Origin: Paraburkholderia sabiae
GTDB lineage: Bacteria; Pseudomonadota; Gammaproteobacteria; Burkholderiales; Burkholderiaceae
Assembly: GCF_030412785.1 (NCBI RefSeq)
Contig: NZ_CP125295.1
Coordinates: 5,146,001-5,210,000 of the forward strand
Direction: 5' to 3'
DNA length: 64,000 nucleotides
Shown here: positions 28,114 to 35,986 of the stretch, piece by piece
Layout: every line of letters begins with the position of its first letter
Numbering within the stretch: the first letter of the stretch is position 1
Translations under genes and position numbers: made by a program
Notes under the pieces: model-generated
The model's input: the letters and a program-made list of their open reading frames with translations, nothing else
Databases searched by the model: none
What the model was told of the DNA's origin: nothing

Positions 28114-29316
28114 ATGGACAGTCTCAAAACCGGCACCGATACCCTCTTCCTCCTGCTCGGCGCAGCGATGGTCCTCGCGATGCACGCGGGCTTCGCGTTT
28201 CTCGAGCTGGGTACGGTCCGCAAGAAAAATCAGGTCAACGCACTCGTCAAGATCCTGGTCGATTTTTCGGTGTCGACCATCGCGTATTTCTTCATCGGCT
28301 ACACGATCGCCTATGGCGTGCAGTTCTACGGCAGCGCCGAGACGCTCGCGCAGCACAACGGCTATGCGCTGGTGCGCTTCTTCTTCCTGCTGACCTTCGC
28401 GGCTGCGATTCCCGCGATCGTGTCGGGCGGCATCGCCGAGCGCTCGAAGTTCAACCCGCAGCTGTTCGCGACCTTCGTGCTGGTCGGCTTCATCTATCCG
28501 TTCTTCGAAGGCATCGCGTGGAACGAGCGCTTCGGCATCCAGGCGTGGATTGCGCACGCGTTCGGCGCGCCGTTCCATGACTTCGCGGGTTCCGTCGTGG
28601 TGCACGCGTTCGGCGGCTGGGTCGCGCTGCCTGCCGTGATGCTGCTCGGCGCGCGCCACGGCCGTTACACGCGCGACGGACGCATCGCCGCGCATCCGCC
28701 GTCGAACATTCCGTTCCTCGCGCTCGGCGCGTGGGTGCTGGCCGTCGGCTGGTTCGGCTTCAACGTGATGAGCGCGCAGACGATCGACAAGATCAGCGGC
28801 CTCGTCGCCGTCAACTCGCTGATGGCGATGGTCGGCGGCACGCTGACTGCGTGGCTCGCGGGCCGCAACGACCCGGGCTTCACGTACAACGGCCCGCTCG
28901 CGGGACTCGTCGCGGTGTGCGCGGGCTCGGACGTGATGCATCCCCTCGGCGCGCTGATGACGGGCGCCGTCGCGGGCGTGCTGTTCGTCTACATGTTCAC
29001 GATCGTGCAGAACCGCTGGCGCATCGACGACGTGCTCGGCGTGTGGCCGCTGCACGGACTGTGCGGCGCGTGGGGCGGCATCGCGGCGGGCATCTTCGGC
29101 CAGCATGCGCTGGGCGGGCTCGGCGGCGTGTCGTTCGCGGCGCAGCTGATCGGCACGGTCGGCGGCGTCGTGTTCGCGACGCTCGGCGGCACGATCGTCT
29201 ACGGCGCGATCCGGATGACGGTCGGCCTGCGCATCGACCAGGAAAACGAGTACAACGGCGCCGACCTGTCGATCCACAAGATCACGTCGACGCCGGAGCG
29301 CGAAACGGTCGGCTGA
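28114..29316 (+). CDS. amt: Ammonium transporter (Amt/MEP family)
   Basis: A 400-residue, eleven-segment membrane channel for NH4+/NH3. It begins with MDSLKTGTDTLFLLLGAAMVLAMHAGFAFLE, the standard Amt start. The twin pore histidines lie in VVVHAFGGWVAL and VWPLHGLCGAWGGIAAG, and the aromatic gate and DVMHPLGALMTG segment are present. The chosen ATG lies inside a longer open frame whose first 61 residues are not Amt-like. No glnK is adjacent, which is less common for amtB. An NtrC-like site and a sigma54 -24/-12 promoter sit upstream, in the region shared with the divergent kinase. Confidence 0.92.
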   Translation: MDSLKTGTDTLFLLLGAAMVLAMHAGFAFLELGTVRKKNQVNALVKILVDFSVSTIAYFFIGYTIAYGVQFYGSAETLAQHNGYALVRFFFLLTFAAAIPAIVSGGIAERSKFNPQLFATFVLVGFIYPFFEGIAWNERFGIQAWIAHAFGAPFHDFAGSVVVHAFGGWVALPAVMLLGARHGRYTRDGRIAAHPPSNIPFLALGAWVLAVGWFGFNVMSAQTIDKISGLVAVNSLMAMVGGTLTAWLAGRNDPGFTYNGPLAGLVAVCAGSDVMHPLGALMTGAVAGVLFVYMFTIVQNRWRIDDVLGVWPLHGLCGAWGGIAAGIFGQHALGGLGGVSFAAQLIGTVGGVVFATLGGTIVYGAIRMTVGLRIDQENEYNGADLSIHKITSTPERETVG

Positions 29317-29458
29317 CGGACGTGGCGCCCCGCAACTCGTGCATCACTGCAGCGCCGCGCCGGCTGGTGTAACCTCGCTTTTCAGGAACCGGCGCACCGC
29401 AATGCTGAACCGCCCATTCCTCATACAATCGCGCGCGCCGGTGTTAGACTTGCGCGCG

Positions 29459-29506
29459 CCGGAGATGGCATTCTCCTAAACCGCCCTCGTGGCTGATGAT
29501 GCCTGC
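29459..29506 (+). promoter_or_regulatory. Fluoride riboswitch (crcB motif)
   Basis: The RNA matches the crcB motif: a GGAG/CTCC hairpin starting GGAGATG, the conserved TAAACC joining sequence, a GCC-CTCGT-GGC hairpin, then TGATG, and GCAT (29468-29471) pairing with ATGC (29499-29502). This is the fluoride-sensing pseudoknot aptamer, and it lies about 80 bases before crcB. Binding fluoride is expected to raise crcB expression. An open frame starting at 29489 overlaps the aptamer and should not be used as the gene start. Confidence 0.88.
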
Positions 29507-29587
29507 TTCGCCCGGAAGCTGCGGACGTTGCAGAGTCACGCCACGCCGCAGCCCGGTTCGTCGATGTTCGGCTTTCCAGGCTTGCTC

Positions 29588-29968
29588 ATGTATCTCTCCA
29601 TTCTTGCCGTCGGTATCGGCGGCGCACTCGGTTCGCTGTTCCGCTGGTTTCTCGGTCTGCGCCTCAACGCGGTGTTCCCGTCGCTGCCGCTCGGCACGCT
29701 CGCGGCCAACGTGATCGCCGGTTACATCATCGGCGTGGCCGTCGCGTACTTCGGGCGCAATCCGCAGATCGCGCCCGAATGGCGCCTCTTCATCATCACG
29801 GGTCTGATGGGCGGGCTGTCGACGTTCTCCACATTCTCTGCCGAAGTCGTCCAGCACTTGCAGCAAGGCCGGCTCAACTGGGCGGCGGGCGAGATCGCGA
29901 TTCACGTGACGGCATCCGTCATCGCCACGGTGCTCGGCATCGCGACGGTCGCGCTCGCGGCGCGCTGA
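29588..29968 (+). CDS. crcB: Fluoride ion channel CrcB (Fluc)
   Basis: A 126-residue four-segment membrane protein that forms a dual-topology dimer and exports fluoride. Family marks are [13 protein letters not shown], the [14 protein letters not shown] segment with its pore asparagine, and [17 protein letters not shown] with the phenylalanines and the central Na+-binding GLSTFS. The start at 29588 gives the canonical length; an in-frame ATG at 29564 is possible, whereas 29489 overlaps the riboswitch. The fluoride riboswitch upstream confirms function by context. Confidence 0.93.
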   Translation: MYLSILAVGIGGALGSLFRWFLGLRLNAVFPSLPLGTLAANVIAGYIIGVAVAYFGRNPQIAPEWRLFIITGLMGGLSTFSTFSAEVVQHLQQGRLNWAAGEIAIHVTASVIATVLGIATVALAAR

Positions 29969-29988
29969 CCGCGGCAACGCGTCAGCGC
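29962..29988 (+). terminator. Stem-loop after crcB
   Basis: Perfect 8-bp inverted repeat GCGCTGAC / GTCAGCGC with an 11-base loop spanning the crcB stop codon. There is no T run, so it may be an RNA stability element rather than a terminator. Confidence 0.3.
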
Positions 29989-30177
29989 TCACATGCACGG
30001 CGCGTGACGATGACTGACACCCGCCGTTCATTAAAAGATCATGGCCGAAGGCTGCCGCGCGCATCGTGCGTGGCTGTATCATCGACGTCATATGCGGCGG
30101 GCATCGTGAAGACCATCACGCAACGCGCCGCTCCAGATTTGCCGATACGCGGCGGGCGCAGCGCCCGCTTCGTACGC

Positions 30178-30456
30178 ATGCCATGCAAGCCAGCCGGGGA
30201 CCTTTTGAAGTACAGATATCTTTCGCGTCGTTCGTGTCTTCCGCTGCAGCGCAGTGCAGAGGAACTGTCGTTTGCGTTTTCTGAACTGCTCGCGCAACCG
30301 CTCAGCCGGCCGGAAGCGGCCGCGCGTTTCGAAAACCTGTGGAACGAAGTGAACGACGCCGCGCAGTCGTGCGTCGATAGCGATGCCGCCTTCTCGTACA
30401 TCGCGCTGCTGCAGAGCATGGATCAGCGCTGGCGGTTCCTGAGATCGATGAACTAG
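30178..30456 (+). CDS. Small hypothetical protein, paralogue of next gene
   Basis: A 92-residue soluble protein of unknown function. Its C-terminal 55 residues share a pattern with the following gene: AAARFENLWNEVNDAAQSC...FSYIALLQSMDQRW here against AHDKFERLWDETNALAAST...LPYIALLKRMHTDF there. The two therefore look like a tandem duplication. The start is uncertain: the ATG at 30178 is used, but a GTG at 30106 in the same frame is possible. The gap to the next gene is 14 bp, so they are probably co-transcribed. Confidence 0.5.
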   Translation: MPCKPAGDLLKYRYLSRRSCLPLQRSAEELSFAFSELLAQPLSRPEAAARFENLWNEVNDAAQSCVDSDAAFSYIALLQSMDQRWRFLRSMN

Positions 30457-30470
30457 CGGGCCAGACGACC

Positions 30471-30737
30471 GTGTCCTCCGATCAGCCCGTCGACCAGCAG
30501 ACCACCGCGCAAGCGCGGCCGCCCCGCTCCGCCGACGAGATCGAAAAGGACTTTCTGGATCTGATGATGTCCGGCATTCCCGCCGACATCGCCCACGACA
30601 AGTTCGAGCGCCTGTGGGATGAAACGAACGCGCTTGCCGCATCGACGATGATGACCTCGCAAGCGCTCCCGTATATCGCGCTGCTCAAGCGCATGCACAC
30701 GGATTTCGCCGGGCGCTACCCGCGCCGCGCCGGTTAG
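30471..30737 (+). CDS. Small hypothetical protein, paralogue of previous gene
   Basis: An 88-residue protein starting at a GTG. It has a Gln/Pro-rich N-terminus then a helical region with IAHDKFERLWDETNALAA and LPYIALLKRMH, matching the C-terminal half of the preceding protein. No catalytic motif, signal peptide or membrane segment is visible. The pair is upstream of, and convergent with, the histone-like gene. Function unknown; the F-x-x-LW-[DN]-E and YIALL-x-x-M motifs could define a small family. Confidence 0.55.
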   Translation: MSSDQPVDQQTTAQARPPRSADEIEKDFLDLMMSGIPADIAHDKFERLWDETNALAASTMMTSQALPYIALLKRMHTDFAGRYPRRAG

Positions 30738-30767
30738 GCGCGGCGAACAGCGGGCGCGGCATTCGAC

Positions 30768-31403
30768 TTACGACTTGGCAGGACGCCCCGTCTTCACCGC
30801 TTCGAGTTCCTGCACGGCCGCGATCAGGCGCTTGGCGGGCGAGACGGCGAGCAGGTTCAGACCCGCGCGCAGCAACTCGCTCTTCTTGACCGAGAGGCCT
30901 GCGTCGAGGCAACGCTGCTTGAGTTCGGCGATCTTCGCGTAGTCGGACTTCGGCATCGTGAAACTGTCGCGCACCACCTTTTCCTTCTCTTTCTTCGCGC
31001 GCGGCTTTTTCTCTTCAGCGGCAGCAGGCGCCGCCTTCGTGGTCTTCACGGCCTTCGCTTCCTTCGGCGGCTTGGCGGCTTTGACCGGCTTCGCAGCCGA
31101 CGCCGGTTTCGCGCTGACCGCGGGCCTCGCCGCCTTTTCCGTCTTCACGGTGCGCGCGCTCTTCTTCGCGGCGCTGGCCGTCTTCGTCGTCTTCGTCGTC
31201 TTCGTGGTTTTTGCTGCCTTCGGCGTAGCGTTCGCGGCTTCGGGCGCGCTCGCCGTGGCTTCGGCGGCGGGCGCTGCTGGCTTCGCCTCCGCTGTCCGCG
31301 CTGCCTTCGCGGACGGCTTCTTCGCTTCTGCGGCAGGTTCCTTCGCACTCTTCGGGAAGTGGAAAGCCTTCTTGGTCGGTTCCTTGATTCGTGGCGTGCT
31401 CAT
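30768..31403 (-). CDS. Histone H1-like Lys/Ala-rich protein with ribbon-helix-helix-like C-terminus
   Basis: A 211-residue, highly basic protein. Residues about 10-140 are a low-complexity Lys/Ala/Pro/Thr tail (repeats such as KTTKTTKTTKT and AAKPVKAAKPP), as in eukaryotic H1 tails and AlgP or PhaF tails. The last 65 residues are ordered: VRDSFTMPKSDYAKIAELKQ, then AGLSVKKSELLRAGLNLLAV, with the strand-helix-helix spacing of ribbon-helix-helix DNA-binding proteins. It is probably a nucleoid-associated or DNA-binding protein. An imperfect dyad precedes the start. A Gly-rich or phasin domain is absent, so it is not PhaF. Confidence 0.65.
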   Translation of the reverse strand: MSTPRIKEPTKKAFHFPKSAKEPAAEAKKPSAKAARTAEAKPAAPAAEATASAPEAANATPKAAKTTKTTKTTKTASAAKKSARTVKTEKAARPAVSAKPASAAKPVKAAKPPKEAKAVKTTKAAPAAAEEKKPRAKKEKEKVVRDSFTMPKSDYAKIAELKQRCLDAGLSVKKSELLRAGLNLLAVSPAKRLIAAVQELEAVKTGRPAKS

Positions 31404-31419
31404 GTCGATCCCTCGTTAA

Positions 31420-31440
31420 CGGTATAAACAGTATATACGG
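31420..31440. promoter_or_regulatory. Imperfect dyad at promoter of the histone-like gene
   Basis: A 21-bp region in which 10-base arms match at 8 positions (CGGTATAAAC against the complement of GTATATACGG). It contains a TATACT-like -10 box on the minus strand and lies 17 bp before the start codon. It could be an autoregulatory operator of the ribbon-helix-helix-like domain. Confidence 0.35.
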
Positions 31441-31483
31441 TTTTTCGGATGACAAATCCCGTCGCATGATGCCGCGTGCGGCG

Positions 31484-32359
31484 CTACGCTTTTTGCAGCA
31501 GACGAACCGCCTCGCGCCGACGCTGCCTGCGACGCTCTTTCAAAAACGCGAGCGCCCCGCGCGCTTCGTCATCGCTGGGAAACAGGTTCATGTTGTCGCG
31601 CAGCAGAGCAATGCTGGCGATCACATCGTTGAGTTCGCCGAAGCACTGCTGCAGATTCTTGAGGCGCCTGATCGTGCGATCGTGCCGGATGTCGGCGAGC
31701 GCGGGACCGAAGAACTCGATCAGATAGCGGACCCGCTTGCCTGCCTTGCGCACGTCATGCAGCGATTCGTAGTCGGCGCGTTTTGCACGCGCCGCCTTGC
31801 GCATGCGCTTGCGCAGCGATTGCTCGGCAATACGCACGCGCTTTGCCGCGAACTTCTGCAACGCGTGGCGTTCGGGCGCCGTGTTCAGTTCCTTCGATGT
31901 GCTTGCCAGCGCGTCGTGCAGCACGTTGCGGATGTCGGCGTTGATGAGCGTTTCGCGGCTCGTGGCGAGTGCGCGTTCTCGCGCTTCGCGCAGGCTCGCG
32001 GGCACGTCGCGCGCGCGATCGCTCGCGTCGGCTTCATCGTTTGAGCCGGACAGCAGTTCGAGCAGAATGTCCCAGTCGCGCGTGCGGCCCGCTGCGTCGG
32101 CGAGAAAGCGATACAGCGCGCGCTGGCGTGTGTTTTCGGCCTTGTCGAGCAGCGGCCGGTACGCCCACCATAACGAACGCAAACGCCGCAGCGCGACGCG
32201 CAGTTGATGTAGAGATTCGGGAGTCGCGTCAGCGTGGATGGATGCGTTCTGCGCAAGCGCTTCGTCGACGAGCGGCGCCGCCAGCGCAGCGAACGTCGAT
32301 TCCGCTTGCGCCCCGTCACCCAGTGCTGCGACGTCGTGCGGGCGATCGTCGAATTTCAT
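31484..32359 (-). CDS. CHAD-domain protein
   Basis: A 291-residue, all-helical protein with the CHAD histidine signature: SLHQLRVALRRLRSLWWAYRPLL (H-x3-V-x-LR-R), then AAGRTRDWDIL and SLHDVRKAGKRVRYLIEFFG (H-D-x-RK-x-x-K-R-x-R). These conserved basic and histidine residues bind inorganic polyphosphate; CHAD proteins associate with polyphosphate granules. No CYTH phosphatase domain is fused. Start 32359 avoids an arginine-rich extension. The neighbouring histone-like gene downstream on the same strand is of interest because polyphosphate granules contact the nucleoid. Confidence 0.85.
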   Translation of the reverse strand: MKFDDRPHDVAALGDGAQAESTFAALAAPLVDEALAQNASIHADATPESLHQLRVALRRLRSLWWAYRPLLDKAENTRQRALYRFLADAAGRTRDWDILLELLSGSNDEADASDRARDVPASLREARERALATSRETLINADIRNVLHDALASTSKELNTAPERHALQKFAAKRVRIAEQSLRKRMRKAARAKRADYESLHDVRKAGKRVRYLIEFFGPALADIRHDRTIRRLKNLQQCFGELNDVIASIALLRDNMNLFPSDDEARGALAFLKERRRQRRREAVRLLQKA

Positions 32360-32482
32360 GGGGCCCTCGTATCGGGACTCGTATCGGGAGCGACAACAGG
32401 ATGCCATGCGGTGCATCGAGCGATGCACGACACATCATACGCTTCCCACATTGGACAAAAATCGTGAATCCCGGTGCTGCGC

Positions 32483-33346
32483 CTATTTGTCCTGCGGCAA
32501 CGTCTCCCGGGCGAAGGTCGCGAGATCCATCACGAGACAGCAATCCTGCCCCGCTGCCAGCACGCAGTCGCCGGCAAGCATCGGCGCTTCGTCGCGCGGC
32601 GGCTTGCGGCGCAATGCGACGACGCCCTGAACCCAGCGCCGGAATGCGGGCAACGGCCACCCACGGCGCGCGACGGCCGACGCTTCCACTTCCACGTTCT
32701 CTTCGAGGAGCCACCCGCCGAGGTAGTTGCGCGCGCGCAAACGCCGCTGTGCAAACTGCGGCCGCTGAGAAATATTCGCAGCGTCGACGGACTCACTGCC
32801 GGCCGCGCGAACGTCCGGCGCGAGGTAGATGAAATAGTGCGGCGCGAGACTTTGCGCACTCGTCGTTTGCGTATTCGTGATGACGTCAACCGTTTCGCTG
32901 CCTGCACGCGCTTCGTGCAAGGCGAGTTCGTGCGCATCGGGCGCCGTGTGTGCGCGCATCTCTGTCAGCTTGACGCGTAGTGCTTGAAGTTTTTGCCTGC
33001 ACGCATGCGTCCAGCGCTGCTCGGCATCGTCAAGGTCGAATTCCAGCGAGCCCACGTCGTTCAGATGCACCGCTTTCGCGTCGGCGAGCGCGCGGCGCGC
33101 CTCGATGATCGCCTTCGGCGCGCTCAGCGAAAAGTAGCGCGACAACTCGCGGCCGATGTCGTCGTCATCCGTCCGGAATTCGAGCAGGCACCAGCGCAAC
33201 GACGGATCGAAAGCGAAGGCATCGCCGTGCGTAATGCGCACGCCGAGCGCACTCGTCACATACAGATATTCGACCGTCTTGCGCGTCGCCGACACATGCC
33301 GATTCGTTGTCGTGGAATCGGGCTCTCGGAGGTTCAGGGTATCCAT
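32483..33346 (-). CDS. Hypothetical protein (287 aa)
   Basis: I do not recognise this protein. It is soluble, 287 residues, with no signal peptide. An N-terminal block of about 90 residues contains TVEYLYVTSALGVRITHGD and LRWCLLEFRTDDDDIG, followed by a helical segment (about 95-140) and an acidic C-terminal block with YLGGWLLEENVEVEASAV and GQDCCLVMDLATFA. The CC pair near the end is unusual. The gene is divergent from a PRC-barrel gene and upstream of the CHAD gene with a 123-bp gap. Confidence 0.5.
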   Translation of the reverse strand: MDTLNLREPDSTTTNRHVSATRKTVEYLYVTSALGVRITHGDAFAFDPSLRWCLLEFRTDDDDIGRELSRYFSLSAPKAIIEARRALADAKAVHLNDVGSLEFDLDDAEQRWTHACRQKLQALRVKLTEMRAHTAPDAHELALHEARAGSETVDVITNTQTTSAQSLAPHYFIYLAPDVRAAGSESVDAANISQRPQFAQRRLRARNYLGGWLLEENVEVEASAVARRGWPLPAFRRWVQGVVALRRKPPRDEAPMLAGDCVLAAGQDCCLVMDLATFARETLPQDK

Positions 33347-33545
33347 GTTCGCTCCCGGTTCGGGGGTTCGCCTCGCCGTGCGCCGATCGCAATCGACGCG
33401 CGCCGTTTACCCTGCACAGCGAGAACTACGCCATCTGCATAACGCCTCACGACGAATCGATGCGGGCACATACGACGCGCCTTGCTCACACTCACGGGCA
33501 CGCCGGATGCACTACGCATCCCGTGGACTTCCAAAGGAGGAAATC

Positions 33546-34010
33546 ATGACCACACTTGACCCGAAAATGAACCCGGCACGTGCCGGCGCAGGGATCGTCG
33601 GCGGTGGCGTGGGCGAAGGTCCGGGGCCTGAAGTGATGGCCGCGGCAACGCTGGACGGCAACAAGGTCGTCTCGTCGGATGGCGAACATGTCGGCAAGAT
33701 CTCGGACATCATGCTCGACGTGCGCAGCGGACGCATCGCGTATGCGGTGCTGTCGGAAGGCGGTTTCCTCGGCATGGGCAGCAACCTGCACGCGATCCCA
33801 TGGAGCGCGCTGACACTCGATACCGACGAGAAGGTGTTCCGCGTCGATCTCACCGCGCAGCGCATCAAGGACGAACCGGGCTTCGACAAGGATCACTGGC
33901 CTTCGATGGCCGACGAAACGTGGGGCACGCAGATGCATCAGTACTACAACCGCGATCCGTACTGGATGTCGACCTCCGTCGATCCCGCCGTGCGCGACCG
34001 GGACCTCTGA
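33546..34010 (+). CDS. PRC-barrel domain protein
   Basis: A 154-residue protein whose core (residues about 35-110) is a PRC-barrel: AATLDGNKVVSSDGEHVGKISDIMLDVRSGRIAYAVLSEGG followed by LHAIPWSALTLD and VFRVDLTAQRIKD. Such barrels occur in RimM, photosynthetic reaction centres and stress-related stand-alone proteins. The N-terminus is Gly/Pro-rich; the C-terminus carries HWPSMADETWGTQMHQYY, typical of stand-alone soil-bacterial members. A textbook AAAGGAGG ribosome site stands 8 bases before the ATG; an open frame upstream in the same register is not coding. Function unknown. Confidence 0.8.
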   Translation: MTTLDPKMNPARAGAGIVGGGVGEGPGPEVMAAATLDGNKVVSSDGEHVGKISDIMLDVRSGRIAYAVLSEGGFLGMGSNLHAIPWSALTLDTDEKVFRVDLTAQRIKDEPGFDKDHWPSMADETWGTQMHQYYNRDPYWMSTSVDPAVRDRDL

Positions 34011-34251
34011 TCGGCGACCTGATCGACAACGCCGCGCACGCGCACGCGTCGCGCGGCTGATCCCTTCTTCATCGACACAGAAACAACTTGCAGGCGGCCG
34101 TCGGCATCTGGCGGCCGCCGCGCTTCATTTGACGGCTGCGCGTAACATGCGGGCTTTGACGCCGGCATTTCCGTTCGCGTATCGATTCCGCACGCTTCCC
34201 TACCGCCCGCTTCAACGCATGAACCCGGTGAACAAACCGACCGGACGGACG

Positions 34252-34281
34252 AAAAAAAAGGCGCCACGTTACCGTGGCGCC
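34252..34281 (-). terminator. Rho-independent terminator, minus strand
   Basis: Perfect 9-bp stem GGCGCCACG / CGTGGCGCC with a 4-base loop; eight A residues at 34252-34259 on the plus strand give the U tract of the minus-strand transcript. It may also stop the PRC-barrel transcript weakly from the other side. Confidence 0.8.
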
Positions 34282-34460
34282 TTCAAAAAGTTCTAGCCAT
34301 TCCGAGGGCCGTGCTAGAACCTGAGAGACGGTACTGAAAGTGATGCTGAAGGAGTGGTTCCGAAAATCAGCGCTTTGAGTTGACCGTTCTATCCGCTGCG
34401 AATAAACGCGCGCTCGAACGTGTCGTTTTTACCTGTGATTACGGCGCACTTTCGAAATAT
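34252..34460 (-). ncRNA. Candidate small RNA with two 3' hairpins
   Basis: On the minus strand, a hairpin GTTCTAGC / GCTAGAAC (34313-34320 with 34290-34297, followed by TTTTTG) is followed directly by a perfect GGCGCCACG / CGTGGCGCC hairpin (34273-34281 with 34260-34268) and eight U residues. No coding frame on that strand feeds this terminator. A TTGACT box at about 34487-34492 on the minus strand precedes an AT-rich stretch that could be its promoter. The predicted transcript is about 200 nt. The 5' end is a guess. It is divergent from the IclR regulator. Confidence 0.4.
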
Positions 34461-34664
34461 GGTTCCATTTTTTATGGTAATGCTGACTAAGTCAAGCAAA
34501 ATTTAATCGCTGCCCGAGGCCCATAAATTACATTCCTATACAATGAATCGTCGTAGGAAAAAAGGGACTTAGGCCTTGCTGAGAGAAGGTCTGAGGGCGT
34601 TTCAGACGAGTCTGTACCGCTGAGCGCGTTCCGCAAAATTGAAATAGCGTTTCATAAAAACCAC

Positions 34665-35501
34665 ATGAACCAGTCATCGATGCGCCCGTCCGCCAGCGAT
34701 GCCGCGAAGGAAAAAGACGGCTCGGGCGACGAGGTCACCGCGCTCGCACGCGGCTTGACGGTGCTGCGCAGGATTGCAGCCGCCGACGCCCCGCTGTCCA
34801 ACCGCGAGCTGACGGAACTGACGGGCATTCCGAAACCGACCGTCTCGCGGATCACCGCGACGCTCGTCAGCGCGGGCTTTCTATTCCGTTTGCCCGACAG
34901 CGAGCGTTTCGTGCTGACGTCGTCGGTACTCGAACTGAGCAACGGCTTTCTGCGCAACTTCGATATTCGCGCCCGCTCGCGCCCCTTCCTGATCGAACTC
35001 GCCGAACGCACGTCGCTGTCCGTGCACCTCGCCGTGCGCGACCGGCTCGACATGGTCGTCATCGACGCCATCAAGCCGCGCTCCGCCGTGCTGGTATCGC
35101 GTCTCGACGTCGGTTCGCGGATGGATCTGAGCCGCACGGCTGTCGGCCGCGCCTACCTGGCGGCGCTCTCCGAAACCGACCGGCAAAACCTGTTGATCGG
35201 CCTGCAGGCCGCGACGGGCGACGACTGGGGCAACATCAGCCCGCGCCTCGACGTGGCACTGCGTGAAACGACCGCGCAAGGTTTCGCGATCGCGACGGGC
35301 GAATGGTACGAAGGGCTCAACGCGATCGCCGCCGGTTTCATCGGGCCATCGGGCGAGCGCTACGCAGTCAACTGCGGCGGCTCCGCACATCAATGTCCGC
35401 GCGACTGGCTGGTGTCGCGGGCGGCACCCGCGCTGCTCGAAACCATCGACAGGATCGTCCACGAGATCGGCGGCACGCCCGGACGCCGGCTCGACAACTG
35501 A
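34665..35501 (+). CDS. IclR-family transcriptional regulator
   Basis: A 278-residue regulator. The N-terminal winged helix is ALARGLTVLRRIAAADAPLSNRELTELTGIPKPTVSRITATLVSAGFL (about residues 24-72), and the C-terminal GAF-like effector domain contains HLAVRDRLDMVVIDAI, DLSRTAVGRAYLAAL and EWYEGLNAIAAGFIG, all family marks. Effectors in this family are usually small organic acids. It has no adjacent catabolic operon, so its target is unknown. An AT-rich leader with a TATACAAT -10-like box at 34537-34544 lies upstream. A 20-residue charged extension precedes the helix-turn-helix. Confidence 0.87.
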   Translation: MNQSSMRPSASDAAKEKDGSGDEVTALARGLTVLRRIAAADAPLSNRELTELTGIPKPTVSRITATLVSAGFLFRLPDSERFVLTSSVLELSNGFLRNFDIRARSRPFLIELAERTSLSVHLAVRDRLDMVVIDAIKPRSAVLVSRLDVGSRMDLSRTAVGRAYLAALSETDRQNLLIGLQAATGDDWGNISPRLDVALRETTAQGFAIATGEWYEGLNAIAAGFIGPSGERYAVNCGGSAHQCPRDWLVSRAAPALLETIDRIVHEIGGTPGRRLDN

Positions 35502-35986
35502 GCGCGTCCGGCGCGATTCGCAAGCGCACGATGCCACGCGCGCGCGTGACTCGTCGCTGACGCACGCCTTTCAGGCGCGCAAATTTCTTGTAACGGTCGT
35601 AATCCGCCGAAAAATACGCCGCTGGACTGTAACTCGGCCCGGGACGTAGCATCATGCTTTCCCGCGCGCCCGGGAAAGCTGCAGCCGCCTGCTGCGCGCC
35701 CCGCCGGCGCGTCGGCGTCGGCAGCGCAAAAGACAACGGGACGCAGCAGCGCGGGCATCAGTACGGCCAACAGGGAGGAGCCGTCAACCATGCCGACAAC
35801 GCGTCTGCCGCCATCGCGGCCGCCGTCACGTCACGGTCATCTCGATGAGCGACGCATCCATTAGCATCGCGCAGGCATGCGCGAGCAACGGACTACGGCA
35901 TGCGGCGAACCACTGCCGCGCGCGCGTATCGCCTGTTTGCTTCATGCACGTTTGCTTCATTTCAAGCCAGCCACCTGATCGAACCG
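35502..35986. other. Intergenic stretch before mdtABC
   Basis: No convincing gene is seen on either strand; short open frames here have no ribosome site or family resemblance. The last 100 bases must hold the mdtABC promoter, but no clear consensus boxes or regulator dyad were identified. Confidence 0.3.

Noticed and set aside
29489..29968. Longer 159-residue start for CrcB
   Set aside because: The start would lie within the fluoride aptamer, and the extra residues do not match the family.
35654..35848. Short open frame upstream of mdtA
   Set aside because: No ribosome site, low-complexity product and no family resemblance.
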